A model generated the notes under the pieces. The model did no database searches and was not told the origin of the DNA. It saw only the letters and a program-made list of their open reading frames with translations. A stretch of 64,000 nt of DNA, taken from Rhizopus arrhizus (taxonomy: Eukaryota > Mucoromycota > Mucoromycetes > Mucorales > Rhizopodaceae). Position 1 is the stretch's first letter. Each line of letters opens with the position of its first letter. The position numbers were made by a program, and so were the translations under genes. The DNA lies in NCBI GenBank assembly GCA_024220505.1, contig JAKZZE010000015.1, forward strand, positions 124,001 through 188,000, given 5' to 3'. Shown here in pieces: positions 25,008-36,587 of the stretch.

Positions 25008-26892
25008 ATGGATGATAGTGTTGTTGAATCAGTACTAGACGCCGAGCGTCGACTTGCCAGTTTAAGGCAAATTCTATCTATTAACATACCAGAGGAAAAT
25101 ATAGCGGCAGCTAATGAGGTAATGCAAAAGAATCGTTTTTCTTATTTTCTTGAGTTTTCTTAACTTCAAATGTAGCTTATTTTACAACAAAGAGCAGAGA
25201 GACTTTCCAAAAGAACTTCTTCGCGACTTGAATCACAGATTGCCAAGAAAAACAAGGTAGAGGTAGTTTTGCGTGTGTACATCCCTTTCACTAATCAGTT
25301 TGTTTAACTTCTTTATAAGGTCTTCCCTGACACTATTACCATTGCCGGATTAAAAGGAACTCTTGGGAAAATTTAGCTCGGCTGGGTGATGTCACGCCCC
25401 TGGATTGTGCTGAAAATCGCTATGTTAAATAGTGAGTATACGAAAGAAATCAGGTTGACCTATATCTCACTTACGCATAAGCTTGTTTTTCTTAGTATAT
25501 CAAAGAATGGAATAATAGATTTGACCCTTTCAACAAACAACTCCCAGGTAGCACAGCTTGATGGTTCCCATATCATGAATTTTTTGACAACAAATTCTCG
25601 TATATTTTACCTGAGCTTGACAATTCCGAAGAGATAGGCGAAAAGATGAATAGGAAGTTAAAGGATGTAAATCCGTGATACATAAAGTAGATTACATAAT
25701 CATACAGTTAAACGTATATTACTGAATGTTTAATATTCTCTTAAATAGTTGCGTGAAAGAAATATAGCTGACATCTATAGTTTTATTGACCTTTGTGAAG
25801 CAAGAAGTCCAAAGGAAAGAGCAATTAAAGACATCTACAAGCACATGTAAGTAGTAGCTGCAAGAAACAGAAACAACAACAAACACTTACTCATGTTCAT
25901 TAATAGTATTCAACAACACTGAAGTGTTTTAGTATTAAGAATAGGACAAAGAAGAATTAACGAGACCGAACAATAGTTCTAAAGTCGAATACTTTTATTA
26001 AAGAAAGATTTCAAGGCTATTTATATTAGTTGAGCAAGACCTGAGATTAGACGACAAAAAATAGTTACGACCGATATGATTTGACATGTATAAGAAGAAA
26101 GTTATAAACTGATGTTAATAATCAACTGTTGAGATGAAAGTGAAACTTGACTGTTTAGGGCAGTGATAATTATCAGGATCTATTCTTATTCAAACACATT
26201 CGTAAAGATTTAGTTTTGAATGATAAGACTGTATCTTATTGACATGTCAAAACATGACAAACACGCCTTTTAGGGCCATATGCTTTCGGATCAATATTTT
26301 TCAGAGTGCTCTGAACAGTCGACAATAAATAAATACTGGAGCCCCATATTCAAGTCTTACTTTGGTGAGAAACTATATCTGAATATCCAATGGTAAGAAA
26401 TATTTAACTTTACACAAACATTCAGACATATTGATCGTAATTCTGCATAAAAGGGGTGATACCCTTTCAGTTGACTGCAAAAGTGTAGATTTAAAATATA
26501 GGCTTGATTTGCGTATAATAACTGACACTGAAAAAGGCCCGATTGAAGTTACAACAGGAGAGTTTGCAAGTACAAAGAAGATAACAGAAGGAAAGCTATA
26601 TAACGACAAACTAAAATCTGTTCTCATTTCAAAATGCCATCTGAACTCTATATTGAAAAAAATGGAATTTATACCGGAAAATCAAGTCAGAAAAGTGAAC
26701 ATGCCCATCTTGCAGATCATGGGCCAAAATATCTCGTTGTATGCTCTCACACTGATCGACAAGCAAGTATATTCAGTACAAAACATAATGGATGCTGAAT
26801 ATCCAAGAACCATTAGAGGTGTAAGGAATGGAGGAGTTCAGAAAATACTAGATTTATTGGAACAACTTGAAGTAAATTATATAAAAGGCTAA
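25008..26892 (+). pseudogene. Decayed multi-exon gene of unknown function, interrupted by a solo LTR
   Basis: Starts with MDDSVVESVLDAERRLASL, a likely coiled coil, and splices to LQQRAERLSKRTSSRLESQ, then VFPDTITIAGLKGTLGK. After a frame slip the reading NLARLGDVTPLDCAENRYVK is recovered. Then follow GSTA(stop)WFPYHEFFDNKF, LRERNIADIYSFIDLCEARS, LSDQYFSECSEQSTINKYW and a final long exon (26454-26892). Within the last exon the product runs from GDTLSVDCKSVDLKYRL to EQLEVNYIKG. Splice sites between blocks remain good, so this is a formerly functional gene with at least one in-frame stop and two frame slips. It resembles a protein family I associate with repeated copies in Mucorales, but I cannot name a function. 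It lies divergently 260 bp from the transposase. Confidence 0.55.
25920..26259 (-). mobile_element. Solo LTR (340 bp) with 5-bp target-site duplication AACAC
   Basis: The element begins TG and ends CA on the + strand (TGAAGTG to CATGACA), with identical AACAC at 25915-25919 and 26260-26264. Read on the minus strand it starts TGTCATG and contains a TATAAATAG promoter-like box. An AATAAA-type signal lies further along in the same orientation. No internal retrotransposon sequence is present. Removing it leaves an ordinary intron of about 90 nt in the surrounding decayed gene. Confidence 0.75.
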
Positions 26893-27321
26893 AAAAAAAG
26901 AAGTTAAAGATTTTTGACTATTTCCTATAGTACATGATAAATAATATTGAAGAAAATATAAAAGATTTTTCACGCAACATACAGAACAAAATGAAAGATA
27001 TTGTTGGTAAAAAAAAAACTCTCTAATCAATTTGAAATCGAGGCGTGGACGTCAAGCGTTCAATGGGATGATTGATGAATAAATCAAAATTTTAATTACT
27101 GCTGAATACTTTAAAGACAATATTTTATTTGGGCGCTACTAAAAGAAGTATACAGCACTTGATGATATATATGTTCAATAAATGTGAATGTTATAACAAC
27201 CAAGCTTTCTCTTCGAGCCTAGATGAATGAAGTACTGGTTATATGTATTCTTATTGATATTTAACAAGTGTACATGGATAAATAAACGTTGTAATTAAGT
27301 AAACAAGAACATTATATAGTA
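26893..27321. other. Spacer between decayed gene and truncated LINE
   Basis: AT-rich, with no feature recognised. It contains the breakpoint that removed the 3' half of the LINE. Confidence 0.5.
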
Positions 27322-30300
27322 CCTTTAAGGGAGGAGGCATGATATTGGATGTTGTGGTGGCCGAGTTGCTCACAAATTGGAATTGGAAACCTTGAAAGGA
27401 AGAATCTTGAAGAATATATCGAAGAACCGGTTCCAGCGCAATGTTGAAAAGAAGAGGCGATAATGGATCGCCTTGTCGAAGACCACGACACTGATCAACT
27501 CTGTTGGTAAAATACCCATTTATGTTGATTCTCACCGCACTTCCAAAGAAAAGATTCTCAAGAGAATGGACTAAAGATGGAGGAAAACTCAAGGCCAGCA
27601 TTGTTTAACACAAGCACATAGGGTGGACACGATCATAGGCCTTTTCTTGATCTAATAAAAGACCAATCTCAGGTCGTTTTTGAACATGAGCTTGCTCCAT
27701 GATTATGATGAGAATCATGCCATTTTTGGCTATAAAGCAATAACCAAGGAAATCAGTTTGATAACGATTGATAATTATGTCCATAACGGATCTCATCCGT
27801 TGGCTAATAATGCGCGTGTAGCTCTTTGCATCACAGTTGATCAAGGAAATTGGTCTCCAGTTTTTTAGGGTAGAGAGATCCCCTTTCTTTGGCAGTAATA
27901 GTACACGTAAATCTTGCCATAATGAAGGAAAGGAACTAGCAGCTAGAGCCGTGTTGTATATCTTGGTAATAAGATCCTTTAGCGGTGAGAACTGATAAAT
28001 GAGATGCATAAAGACATAACCTAAGCCATCCGATCCAGGGCTACTTTACTTCCCAATGACTTTCTTTGACTGTTCAATTATGTCCTCAATCGTAATTGGT
28101 GAGATGAGATAGCAACGATCATCTTCATGTAATTGCGGTAGATCTGCTATATCTTGCAGGTAGCAATCAATATCATGCTCATCCACAGGATCAACTGAAT
28201 AGAGTTCTTGGTAAAATACTTGACTAACCTCCATGAGTTGTGTACGAGAGGATACAGTCGATCCAGGTGTAGTATCTTGTAAACAGTTTATGCTCTGTTC
28301 TACGGTTCGTACCTGGTGTACCCGCTTGAGATAACCGGCCGATTTCTCTCCATGTTCTCTCCAACGTATTTCCGTCTTTAATGCTGCAATATCCAGCAAC
28401 TCTCGTTGAAGAGATTCAATTTGTTGGCCCATAACAAGAAGACACTGTAACCGTATGACTGTAAGTGGCTGGCTTCGGAGGAAAGCATTACGCTTGCGCT
28501 GTAAGGCCTTCATTGACTTTTTATGTCAGTTGGTGTAGTTAATTGTATAGGGTTGAGTAAATAGCTGTATCTCAGATTTGACGTAGCCTCATTGTTCTTG
28601 TGCTGTCATCTGATTAGGCAAAGAAGATACAATACCTGTGAGTCGTTGCTTTAATTGTACGCGGTACGCTTTCTGTTGAGCCAAAATGGGGTTGGCACAC
28701 CAGAGACCAAACCCAGTGGGAGTTTGGCCTAAATTAATCGAAAGAGAGAGCAATTGATGATCAGTCCACGAAGAGTGTAGTCGGTGTATATCGGTAGACT
28801 TAAGCATTGGGCGCATCTGATTACTAATGAAGATGTAATCGATTGTAGAGTAGATCTCATCATTGCGACGGAATGTTGGGATATTACTATTGTCCTCACT
28901 ATGCATCACGTTATAAAAGGATTTCTCTAGGTATGATACCCATTTTAGAGATATTTGAGTTGATAAGCTACGACGATGATAAGAATAATTGAAGTCGCCA
29001 AGGATAATGATCCGGTTCGGGTCAATATCAGATACAGAATTGAGGGCATCTAATACAGAATCAAAAAACTCTCTTCTGTCCTTAACTGTAGAAGCTGGAG
29101 TATAAACCACTAATACATGGAAAGGAGCATAAAAGTTCTGTGGATGACTGATTTCGGAAAGAATTATGCGTGGGTTTGACGGAATCAGGTTGTCTGACAG
29201 TTGATAGTTGGAAGAAAAGGAAAGTAAGCCATAATGGCGAGCCATAGGGACTGAGATGCTTGAAATTGTACATTGATGAAGTTTACATGGTCTGTAGTGG
29301 TGTGTCTCTTGAAAGGCCATTATGTTGAAATTTAGAGAGTGTAAGTAACGTATGAAATTGGATTGTTTTTGGGTATCATGGGCCTTCACCAAACTGTTAT
29401 AGTTCAATGAAGAAATGTTGAATAATAGTTCTTTCGATCTATTATTCATTATTGCTTAGACTGAGTTAGAGCACCATCAATGCTGAACATTGTGGTGTCG
29501 TGCTACTGATCATTAGGGATACATGCCTATATTGGTGATCCCAGATTATCTAAAGAATCATGACGAAAGTTATATCCTGCTAGGGCGCCATTATGTTGGC
29601 TATCCCTGGCAGCCTGAGGAATGTTTTTGATGTCTTGGTCCATAGTAACTTCGTCTGTAGCAACATGTGAATTGCCGATACTTTCAGCGTTAGTTTCCAT
29701 TTGAATATCATCCTGCGAATCAGCGGATGTGGTGAAGAGAGTTTTCAAGACCTCTTGAGTAGATACCAAGATAGAGTCCTCTTCAGTTGTTAGCAAAGTT
29801 GAGGAATAGATCCTTGGGTCATCACCAGATTCGTTCCGAATAGAACGTTTACGTTTCATAATATTCGAAGTGAGAGGTTGGGGGGAGGTGCTAGGCATAG
29901 CTATGCCATTGGAAGCTTGGCTCGACTGGACCTCATCTTGAGCTACTCTGTCCTGTGGAACATTAGGAGTCTTCCTGGCCTTTTTAAATGGCTTATTCTT
30001 GCTTTTTGCGCATTCAGCAGCAATATGGCCAGTAGCGCGACAGTTCCAACAAACACGGGATGAACGTTTCTTTGGACAATCAGGGACGGCATGTCCTTCA
30101 GCATGACAGTAGCGACAGTAGGTAGGCATGTCACTCCACACAGCATAAAAGCATTCATCTTCTGACTGGTATCAAGAAAGATGGTAAGAAAGGGGAGAGA
30201 ATCTGTCATCATTTTTTGGGACACTCAGTATAGCATAGCCCGTACCTATATAGGTGCCGGTGTGGGATTCTCGTAATATCCCCAAATCAAGAACGAAGCC

Positions 30301-30576
30301 ATAAGATTCCAAACTCATTTGCAATTGTTCCTTAAGAATGTCCTCTTTAAGAAAGGGAAGGTTCGATGGTCGAAGTCGAACTAAAGGGACAGCTGGATCT
30401 AAGGCTCAACAAGGTAAAAGCCTAACTGCATCATTTTCAAGAATAATGCCGTCTTTAAGAATGTGATCAAGAGCAGGATCTAAGGGATCAAAATTGATTT
30501 CAGCGATCTTTTGACTGCCTTCTTTGGTAGTTGCAATCGCGATTCGTGATGGAAATTGTTTTGCAATTAAGGCCAT
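27322..30576 (-). mobile_element. Non-LTR retrotransposon (LINE), 3'-truncated, decayed
   Basis: Reading leftward, ORF1 starts near 30576 (MALIAKQFPSRIAIATT), is broken by a stop near 30403, and carries two CCHC zinc knuckles (CRYCHAEGHAVPDC and CWNCRATGHIAAEC). ORF2 begins near 29449 with an apurinic-type endonuclease: MAFQETH, ILGDFNYS and SSWTDHQLL. A linker with RWREHGEKSAGYLKR follows (28046-28513). The reverse transcriptase reads LLLPKKGDLSTLKNWRPISL, LLLDQEKAYDRVHP and GLRQGDPLSPLLFNI. The homology stops at about 27322, immediately before the expected YADD catalytic box. The ORF2 pieces are in three frames. Loss of the 3' side is the opposite of normal 5' truncation. Confidence 0.85.
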
Positions 30577-30986
30577 AAGCTGCACGGCGATTCAGATCTA
30601 TCGGTCATGTCCAGGAGGACACTACCTGGAGAACGTCCTGCTCTCCACACTTTAGACTGAATAACTTTGTCTTATTGACTATGGTGAATGTTGTTTTCAA
30701 AAGTAGCATTCATAAGTGATGTTCGCTTCTTGGCCGCTACTTGGGATCAGGGCATATTTTTTCGGTTTGGTAGGAGGCTATGGTGTCTGTGGTCGCTGCG
30801 TGACTGCGTTGACCGACTGGTTAGATATTTTGTCGGAAAGAACCATGCGACAGTACTGTACTTCACATTTCTCAGTTTCAAAATGTGACAAGGTACACGT
30901 CGGTCGTTAAAACACGATGTAAAAGAAAAAAAAAGTTCGCGCTCCAAAAAAAAAATTATAGATATCTTTCTTATATAAATCACACC
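30577..30986. other. POL1 upstream region, probably LINE 5' leader
   Basis: 410 bp between the LINE ORF1 start and the POL1 ATG. Its upper part is GC-richer than ordinary intergenic DNA here and probably belongs to the LINE 5' untranslated region. The POL1 promoter must therefore lie in or next to LINE sequence. Confidence 0.5.
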
Positions 30987-33900
30987 ATGAGCTCTTCAAG
31001 TAGAGCAGAGAGAGATAATAAGCTCAAGAAGCTTAGGGATGCTATGAGAAGCAAAAGAAAATCAAAGACTGTTCAAGTAAAAAGAAAAAAGATTTAAAAA
31101 AGATTATTGATTTAAACTGTCGATATAGGATGACGGTGATCTATATGAAGAAATAGAAGAAAACGATTATCTTGCTATTCAGGACGATGAAGCTTTTGTT
31201 GAAGATGATGATAAAGGAGGATATATTGATAATGGTGAAGAAGAGGAATATAACTATTCTGATGAATATGAAACTGAAATAGAGAAGATCAGTAGCGGTA
31301 AATAAGAAACAAGAAATGTAACTAAATCATGTTTTAAGCTTTTTTATTATAGGAAAAAGAAAGCGAAAGACAAAACAAAAGCAACCTTCCACACCAGTCA
31401 AACCAAATCAACAGATTAACAAGTTCTTTTCAAGCTCAATGATTAAGAAGCACTCAACAGAAAAGCCCATTAAGAATAAACCTGTAAGAAAGAGTATTTG
31501 TTTAGATTGAAAGTTTATTAAACATATATGATAGATTGATAAAGAAGAATCTGATAGCTTTTTAAATGATTTACTCTCAGAATTTAATACACCAACAAAA
31601 CAGGAACGTAAAGCACCCGTGAATGTTTCCGTTCGAGAAAAACCGGCTATGAACCATTTATCTAGACTATCTCAAATGAGAAAACCTATCCAACGTGCCT
31701 CTTTGCTTGCACAACAACAGCAACCAGAATCACCTATAATTCAAGAGATTAGTGAGCCTTCGGTTCCTACAAGCTCTGAAATTGAACTTGGATCGATCGA
31801 TTTTGATGATGATATAATGAATGATATTAAAGTGGAAAGCATAAATCAGATCGAGATGAGCAATAATAAACCAACCTTTAGCACTTTAGAGCCAGCGACC
31901 ATCGCACCAGGACTTCAAGGTTGGGAAGATGCGGATGCTAGCATGATCGATACGTTTGCACAAGATACAGTCAAAGAGGAAGGCCAATCAGTGAATGTTT
32001 TTGAAGAAGACGGTCATTTAAGAATATGGTGGTATGATGCCTATGAGCGTAAAGAGAAGGGTTACGTTTACCTGTTTGGTAAAGTATTCAACAAAAGCAT
32101 TAATAAATATGTCAGTTGTTGTGTCACTGTAAAGAATATTGAAAGGAACCTATTCTTTTTACCTCGCTCATTCGTATTAGATGGTATAAGTATATATTTC
32201 ATATAAAATATAGTAGCTCTAACATATTTCCTAAAAAAGCTAGTGGAAATTCAACTGACAAAGAAGTGGAAATAACTGATGTTTACGAAGAAGTCTCTGA
32301 ATTGTTTTCAAAGCATCGAATCACAAAGTATGCATCAAAAAAGGTATCAAGAAAGTACGCATTTGAACTACATGATGTTCCCGCCGAATCAGACTATTTG
32401 AAAGTCTTGTATGACTATGAACGTAAACATTTGCGACAAAGCCTTTTTACAATAATCAGTTCTTATATATTTATTCTACTTAGAGCCTTCACTGACAGGT
32501 ACTGAAACGGGTAAGACATTCAGTCGTGTCTTTGGTGCAAATACAGGCCCTCTTGAACATTTTCTTGTCAAGCGTGATATTATGGGCCCTTGTTGGCTAG
32601 ATATCTCGGATGCTCGAATGAGCAAAACAAGTGTAAGTTTGAAGTTTTAATTAGTATGTTTGTCTAAGAGTTATTCATAAACAGGAAACTTGGTGTAAAG
32701 TCGAAGTTACAGTTGAGGATCCCAAAACTGTGAATCCATTGGTTGATGAAACAGGAAACAGACCAATTCATGTTCCCCCACTTATTGTCATGTCACTCTG
32801 TTTACGAACCATCATGAACAGTAAAAAGAATGTCAATGAAATTGTAGCCGCTAGCGCACTTGTTTGCAACCAAGTTCAAATTGATGATACCAAGTCTCTT
32901 GAAGAACAAACCAAGATGCGATTTACGGTAGTTCGACAGTTAGAAAGTCAGCCTTATCCTGCTGGTTTTATGGAGATGGTAGGAAAAGAAAAGAAAAAGT
33001 CGGGTGGGTTTTCTATCCAGGCGGAGAGAACAGAGGCATCACTCTTGAACTTTTTAATTGCTCGAATCCATTTGTGTGATCCTGATGTGATTGTGGGTCA
33101 TAATTTTGCTGGTTTTGATTTGGATGTACTTTTGCATCGTATGAAAGCATTGAATATTCAGCATTGGCATAGATTGGGTAGATTAAAGCGTAAAAAGTAA
33201 GTTGGATAGCCTAACTTTTATCCGAATAAAAGATACTTTGACTTATTCCTTTCTAATAGCTGGCCCAAGTTACAAGCAGGAGCAGGTGGTGTAGGTGAAT
33301 CTACTTTCCAAGAAAGAATGATCATGAGTGGCCGTCTTGTATGTGACACTTATTTAGCTTCTAAAGATCTGATTCGTAGTAAATCCTACCGTTTGACAGA
33401 CTTGGCTCAATCACAACTTAAAATTGCTCGTGAGGATATTGAATTTGGCAAATCAGAGGAATATTTTGAAACCTCAAATAATCTTTTCCATTTTTTAAAA
33501 CACTGTTCCTTTGACGCTTATTTATCTACTTCGCTCATGTTCAAATTACAAGTTTTACCATTAACGCACCAATTGACAGCACTAGCGGGCAACTTATGGG
33601 CAAGAACAATGACGGGTGCAAGGGCTGAACGAAACGAGTTTTTGCTACTTCACGAATTTCATAAAGCTAAATATATTTGTCCCGACAAAACCTTTGGTAA
33701 CAAAGAATCAGTATCTGTCGGTCAAGCCGTTGTACAAGCTGCTGAGCAAGATGACGATGAGGATGCTCTAAAGGAGGTATCCAACGTAAAGAAATCTGGA
33801 AGACGTAAGCCTGCTTATGCTGGTGGCCTTGTGTTGGAGCCTAAAAAGGGTTTTTATGACAAATATGTTTTGTTGCTTGATTTCAACAGCTTGTATCCTT

Positions 33901-35793
33901 CGATTATTCAAGAATATAATGTTTGTTTTACTACAGTTGATCGTAGTGCTTTCCAACAAGGAAATGAGGTATATAAAAAAAATGTGATATGATCTATACT
34001 AAATTCTTATTTAAAGAAAAATGAAGAAGAAAAGGTACCTGATGTTCCAGGTGATTCAGTACCTGAAGGTATCTTACCCAAACTTCTTAAGACACTAGTC
34101 GACCGTCGTAGACAAGTGAAGAATGCCATGAAGGGTGAAAAATCAGAAGCCAAATACAATCAATTAAATATTCGCCAACAAGCGCTTAAACTTACAGCCA
34201 ACAGTATGTATGGTTGTCTTGGCTTTACCTACTCACGATTTTATGCCAAGCCACTGGCCATGTTGATCACCTTCAAAGGTCGAGAAATTCTTCAAAGTAC
34301 AGTCAACCTTGCTGGCAATCTTGACATGAACGTCATCTATGGTGATACTGACTCTATCATGGTTTACACAAACCAAAATGATTTGAATGAAGTAAAAAAA
34401 ATGGGTAATTTATTAAGAAAGAAAGTAAACGACCACTATAAGCTGCTGGAAATTGGCATTGATGGCTACTTTAAACACATGCTGTTACTGAAGAAGAAAA
34501 AATATGCAGCATTATTAGTGGAGGAGAAAGATAATGGAGAATTAGTCGAGAGTGTAGAGACCAAGGGTCTTGATCTTGTCCGCCGCGATTGGTGTGATTT
34601 GTCTCATGATGTATCCTCTCGTGTACTTGATCTGATTTTGTCAGATAGAGAAAGAGATGAAGTAGTCAATGAAATCCATACTTATCTTGAAGTGACTGTG
34701 GAGCGTATTCGACAAGGAGAAATTCCATTAGAAAAATATGTAATTAACAAGCAACTGACAAAGCGCCCTCAAGACTATGCCGATGCCAAGAGTCAGCCTC
34801 ACGTTCAAGTCGCTTTGCGCATGATTGCTGCGGGTCAGGGTGTGAAATCAGGTGACACGGTGCCCTATGTAATTTGTAAAGTAGATGAAGAAACAAGTGG
34901 AGACAAAAAGGGATCAGCGCTTCGAGCCTATCACCCAGATGATGTAGTAAAGAAAAACATGCAACTTGACATTGAATGGTATCTTCAACAGCAGGTCCAC
35001 CCGCCCTTGACACGTTTGTGTTCCCCTATTGAAGGCACGGATCCAGCACGGTTGGCAGGGTGTCTTGGCTTAGAAACTAGTCGATATCGTCATTTTAGTG
35101 GAGGAATGGGAGAAGATGAACAGGAACTTGTTACTCTGGATTCTCAAATTAGTGATGCTGAAAGATTCAAATCATCGGAAGCACTTTTACTGACGTGTAA
35201 TAATTGTGATCAAGAATTCAAGTACGAAGGTATCTTGAGGCAGACAGAGGATACGATTGAATGTGGATTAAAGTGCGTACACTGCTACCAAGTGATACAC
35301 TATGCTAGTCTCAAGGCACAGTTAATTTTGAATATTCGTAATTACATTGACAGGTATTATCAAGGCTGGCTTTTGTGCGACGACCCAACTTGTGGAAACC
35401 GAACACGTATGATTTCAGTATTTGGCCGTCGATGCTTAGCAGATGAATGTCGAGGAACAATGAAGAGAGAAGTAAGCAAAATAAGGAGAGAATTAAAATG
35501 AATACTAACTTGCTTATTCTAGTACACAGATAAACAATTGTATACCCAATTATTGTTTTTCTATAGTCTGTTTGATCCAACAAAAGCAAAAAATAACTTT
35601 ACTCCTAATCAACTAACAAGTAACAATAAATATATAAAAGAAACATGTGAATTAAACTATTTCTATAGGTCAACATGAAGCTATTATAAACAAATATTTC
35701 AATTTATTATTAACTCATCAAAATATTGTGAGTGAATATCTTGAAAGATCAGGCTATCGTTATGTTGATTTATCAAAGTTACTGGTGATTTAA
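30987..35793 (+). CDS. POL1: DNA polymerase alpha catalytic subunit
   Basis: Family B replicative polymerase, about 1428 residues in 11 exons; with primase it starts Okazaki fragments. The acidic/basic N-terminus begins MSSSSRAERDNKLKKLRDAM and includes KKSTP-like and KFFSSSM segments. Polymerase motifs are all present: DFNSLYPSIIQEYN, KLTANSMYGCLGF and YGDTDS. The exonuclease region is degenerate, as expected for Pol alpha (CDPDVIVGHNFAGFDLDVLL). The C-terminus has two zinc modules (CNNCDQEF...CGLKCVHC and CDDPTCGNRTR...CLADEC). It ends after SEYLERSGYRYVDLSKLL. Intron 5 (ends 32483) has no normal GT donor at a usual distance. The stop codon is 40 bp from that of the convergent LSM8 gene. 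Confidence 0.96.
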
Positions 35794-35833
35794 ATTGTAT
35801 CTTAGAGAATAAAAGTCCATTTTTTTATTGTAA

Positions 35834-36289
35834 CTACAATACTGTTTGTACTAATGGATCTGCTTTAATCTGTGTAATGTCCATTTCTTCTTCTTTTTCT
35901 TTATCTAATTCACCAATTGTGCATCTAAATTCTTTTGTTTTAGTATTAAAATGGTGTCTATTTTTGTCTCCATTTACACATTATCTCCTCTTATGATATA
36001 TAAACCAAGAGGAACAATTTCTGTTCCTTCAGAAGAAAATACACGTTCTTCACATTTTTCTAATATGACGTTGGCTGTCTGATCAGTTCCTCTCAAAATA
36101 CCCTTAAAAAAAGGAGAACAAGTTATTTTCAATGAGATCTGCATTATCATTATTTTTTTACCACTAAAACTCTTCCATCCACTGTAATGACATGAACATC
36201 ACCTAGTAAAAAAGTTAAAAAAAGATCTTTTAATTAGTTATGAAATGAACTTTGTACGAACGATTCACATAAGGCTGAAGTAAGCTCAT
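35834..36289 (-). CDS. LSM8: U6 snRNA-associated Sm-like protein LSm8
   Basis: A 94-residue Sm-fold protein of the nuclear LSm2-8 ring that binds the 3' end of U6 snRNA. It lies in four short exons reading leftward from the ATG at 36289, and no single open frame reveals it. The spliced product reads MSLLQPYVNRDVHVITVDGR, then VLVGILRGTDQTANVILEKC (Sm1 motif), then ERVFSSEGTEIVPLGLYIIR and GDNV (Sm2). GELDKEKEEEMD and ADPLVQ at the end match LSm8 rather than other LSm proteins. Convergent with POL1; their 3' untranslated regions must overlap or nearly touch. Confidence 0.9.
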
Positions 36290-36587
36290 GATTTTTTTGT
36301 GGCGAGATTCAAAAAAAAAAAAAAAAAAAAAAATACAAATATATTTATTTAAAAATATAAAACGCGTACTTTTACAATTCTTTCTTCAATCTTTACCTTT
36401 TTTAAACACAGAAATTTTTCAATGTTTCATTTCAAAAAACTATAGTTGTTTATATACACGATATGCACATATTTTAAGCACTTTAAGAAATTGGGAAGTT
36501 GATTGATAAGCATGAGTTATGTAATGATAATTAAGATGATTGTATATTTATTATTTGATTAAAAAATAAACTTTTTTTTATTTTATT
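36290..36587. other. Spacer septin/LSM8 with poly(A) run
   Basis: Upstream of LSM8 and downstream of the septin stop. Contains an A run at 36311-36333 close to the LSM8 start. No gene is seen. Confidence 0.7.
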
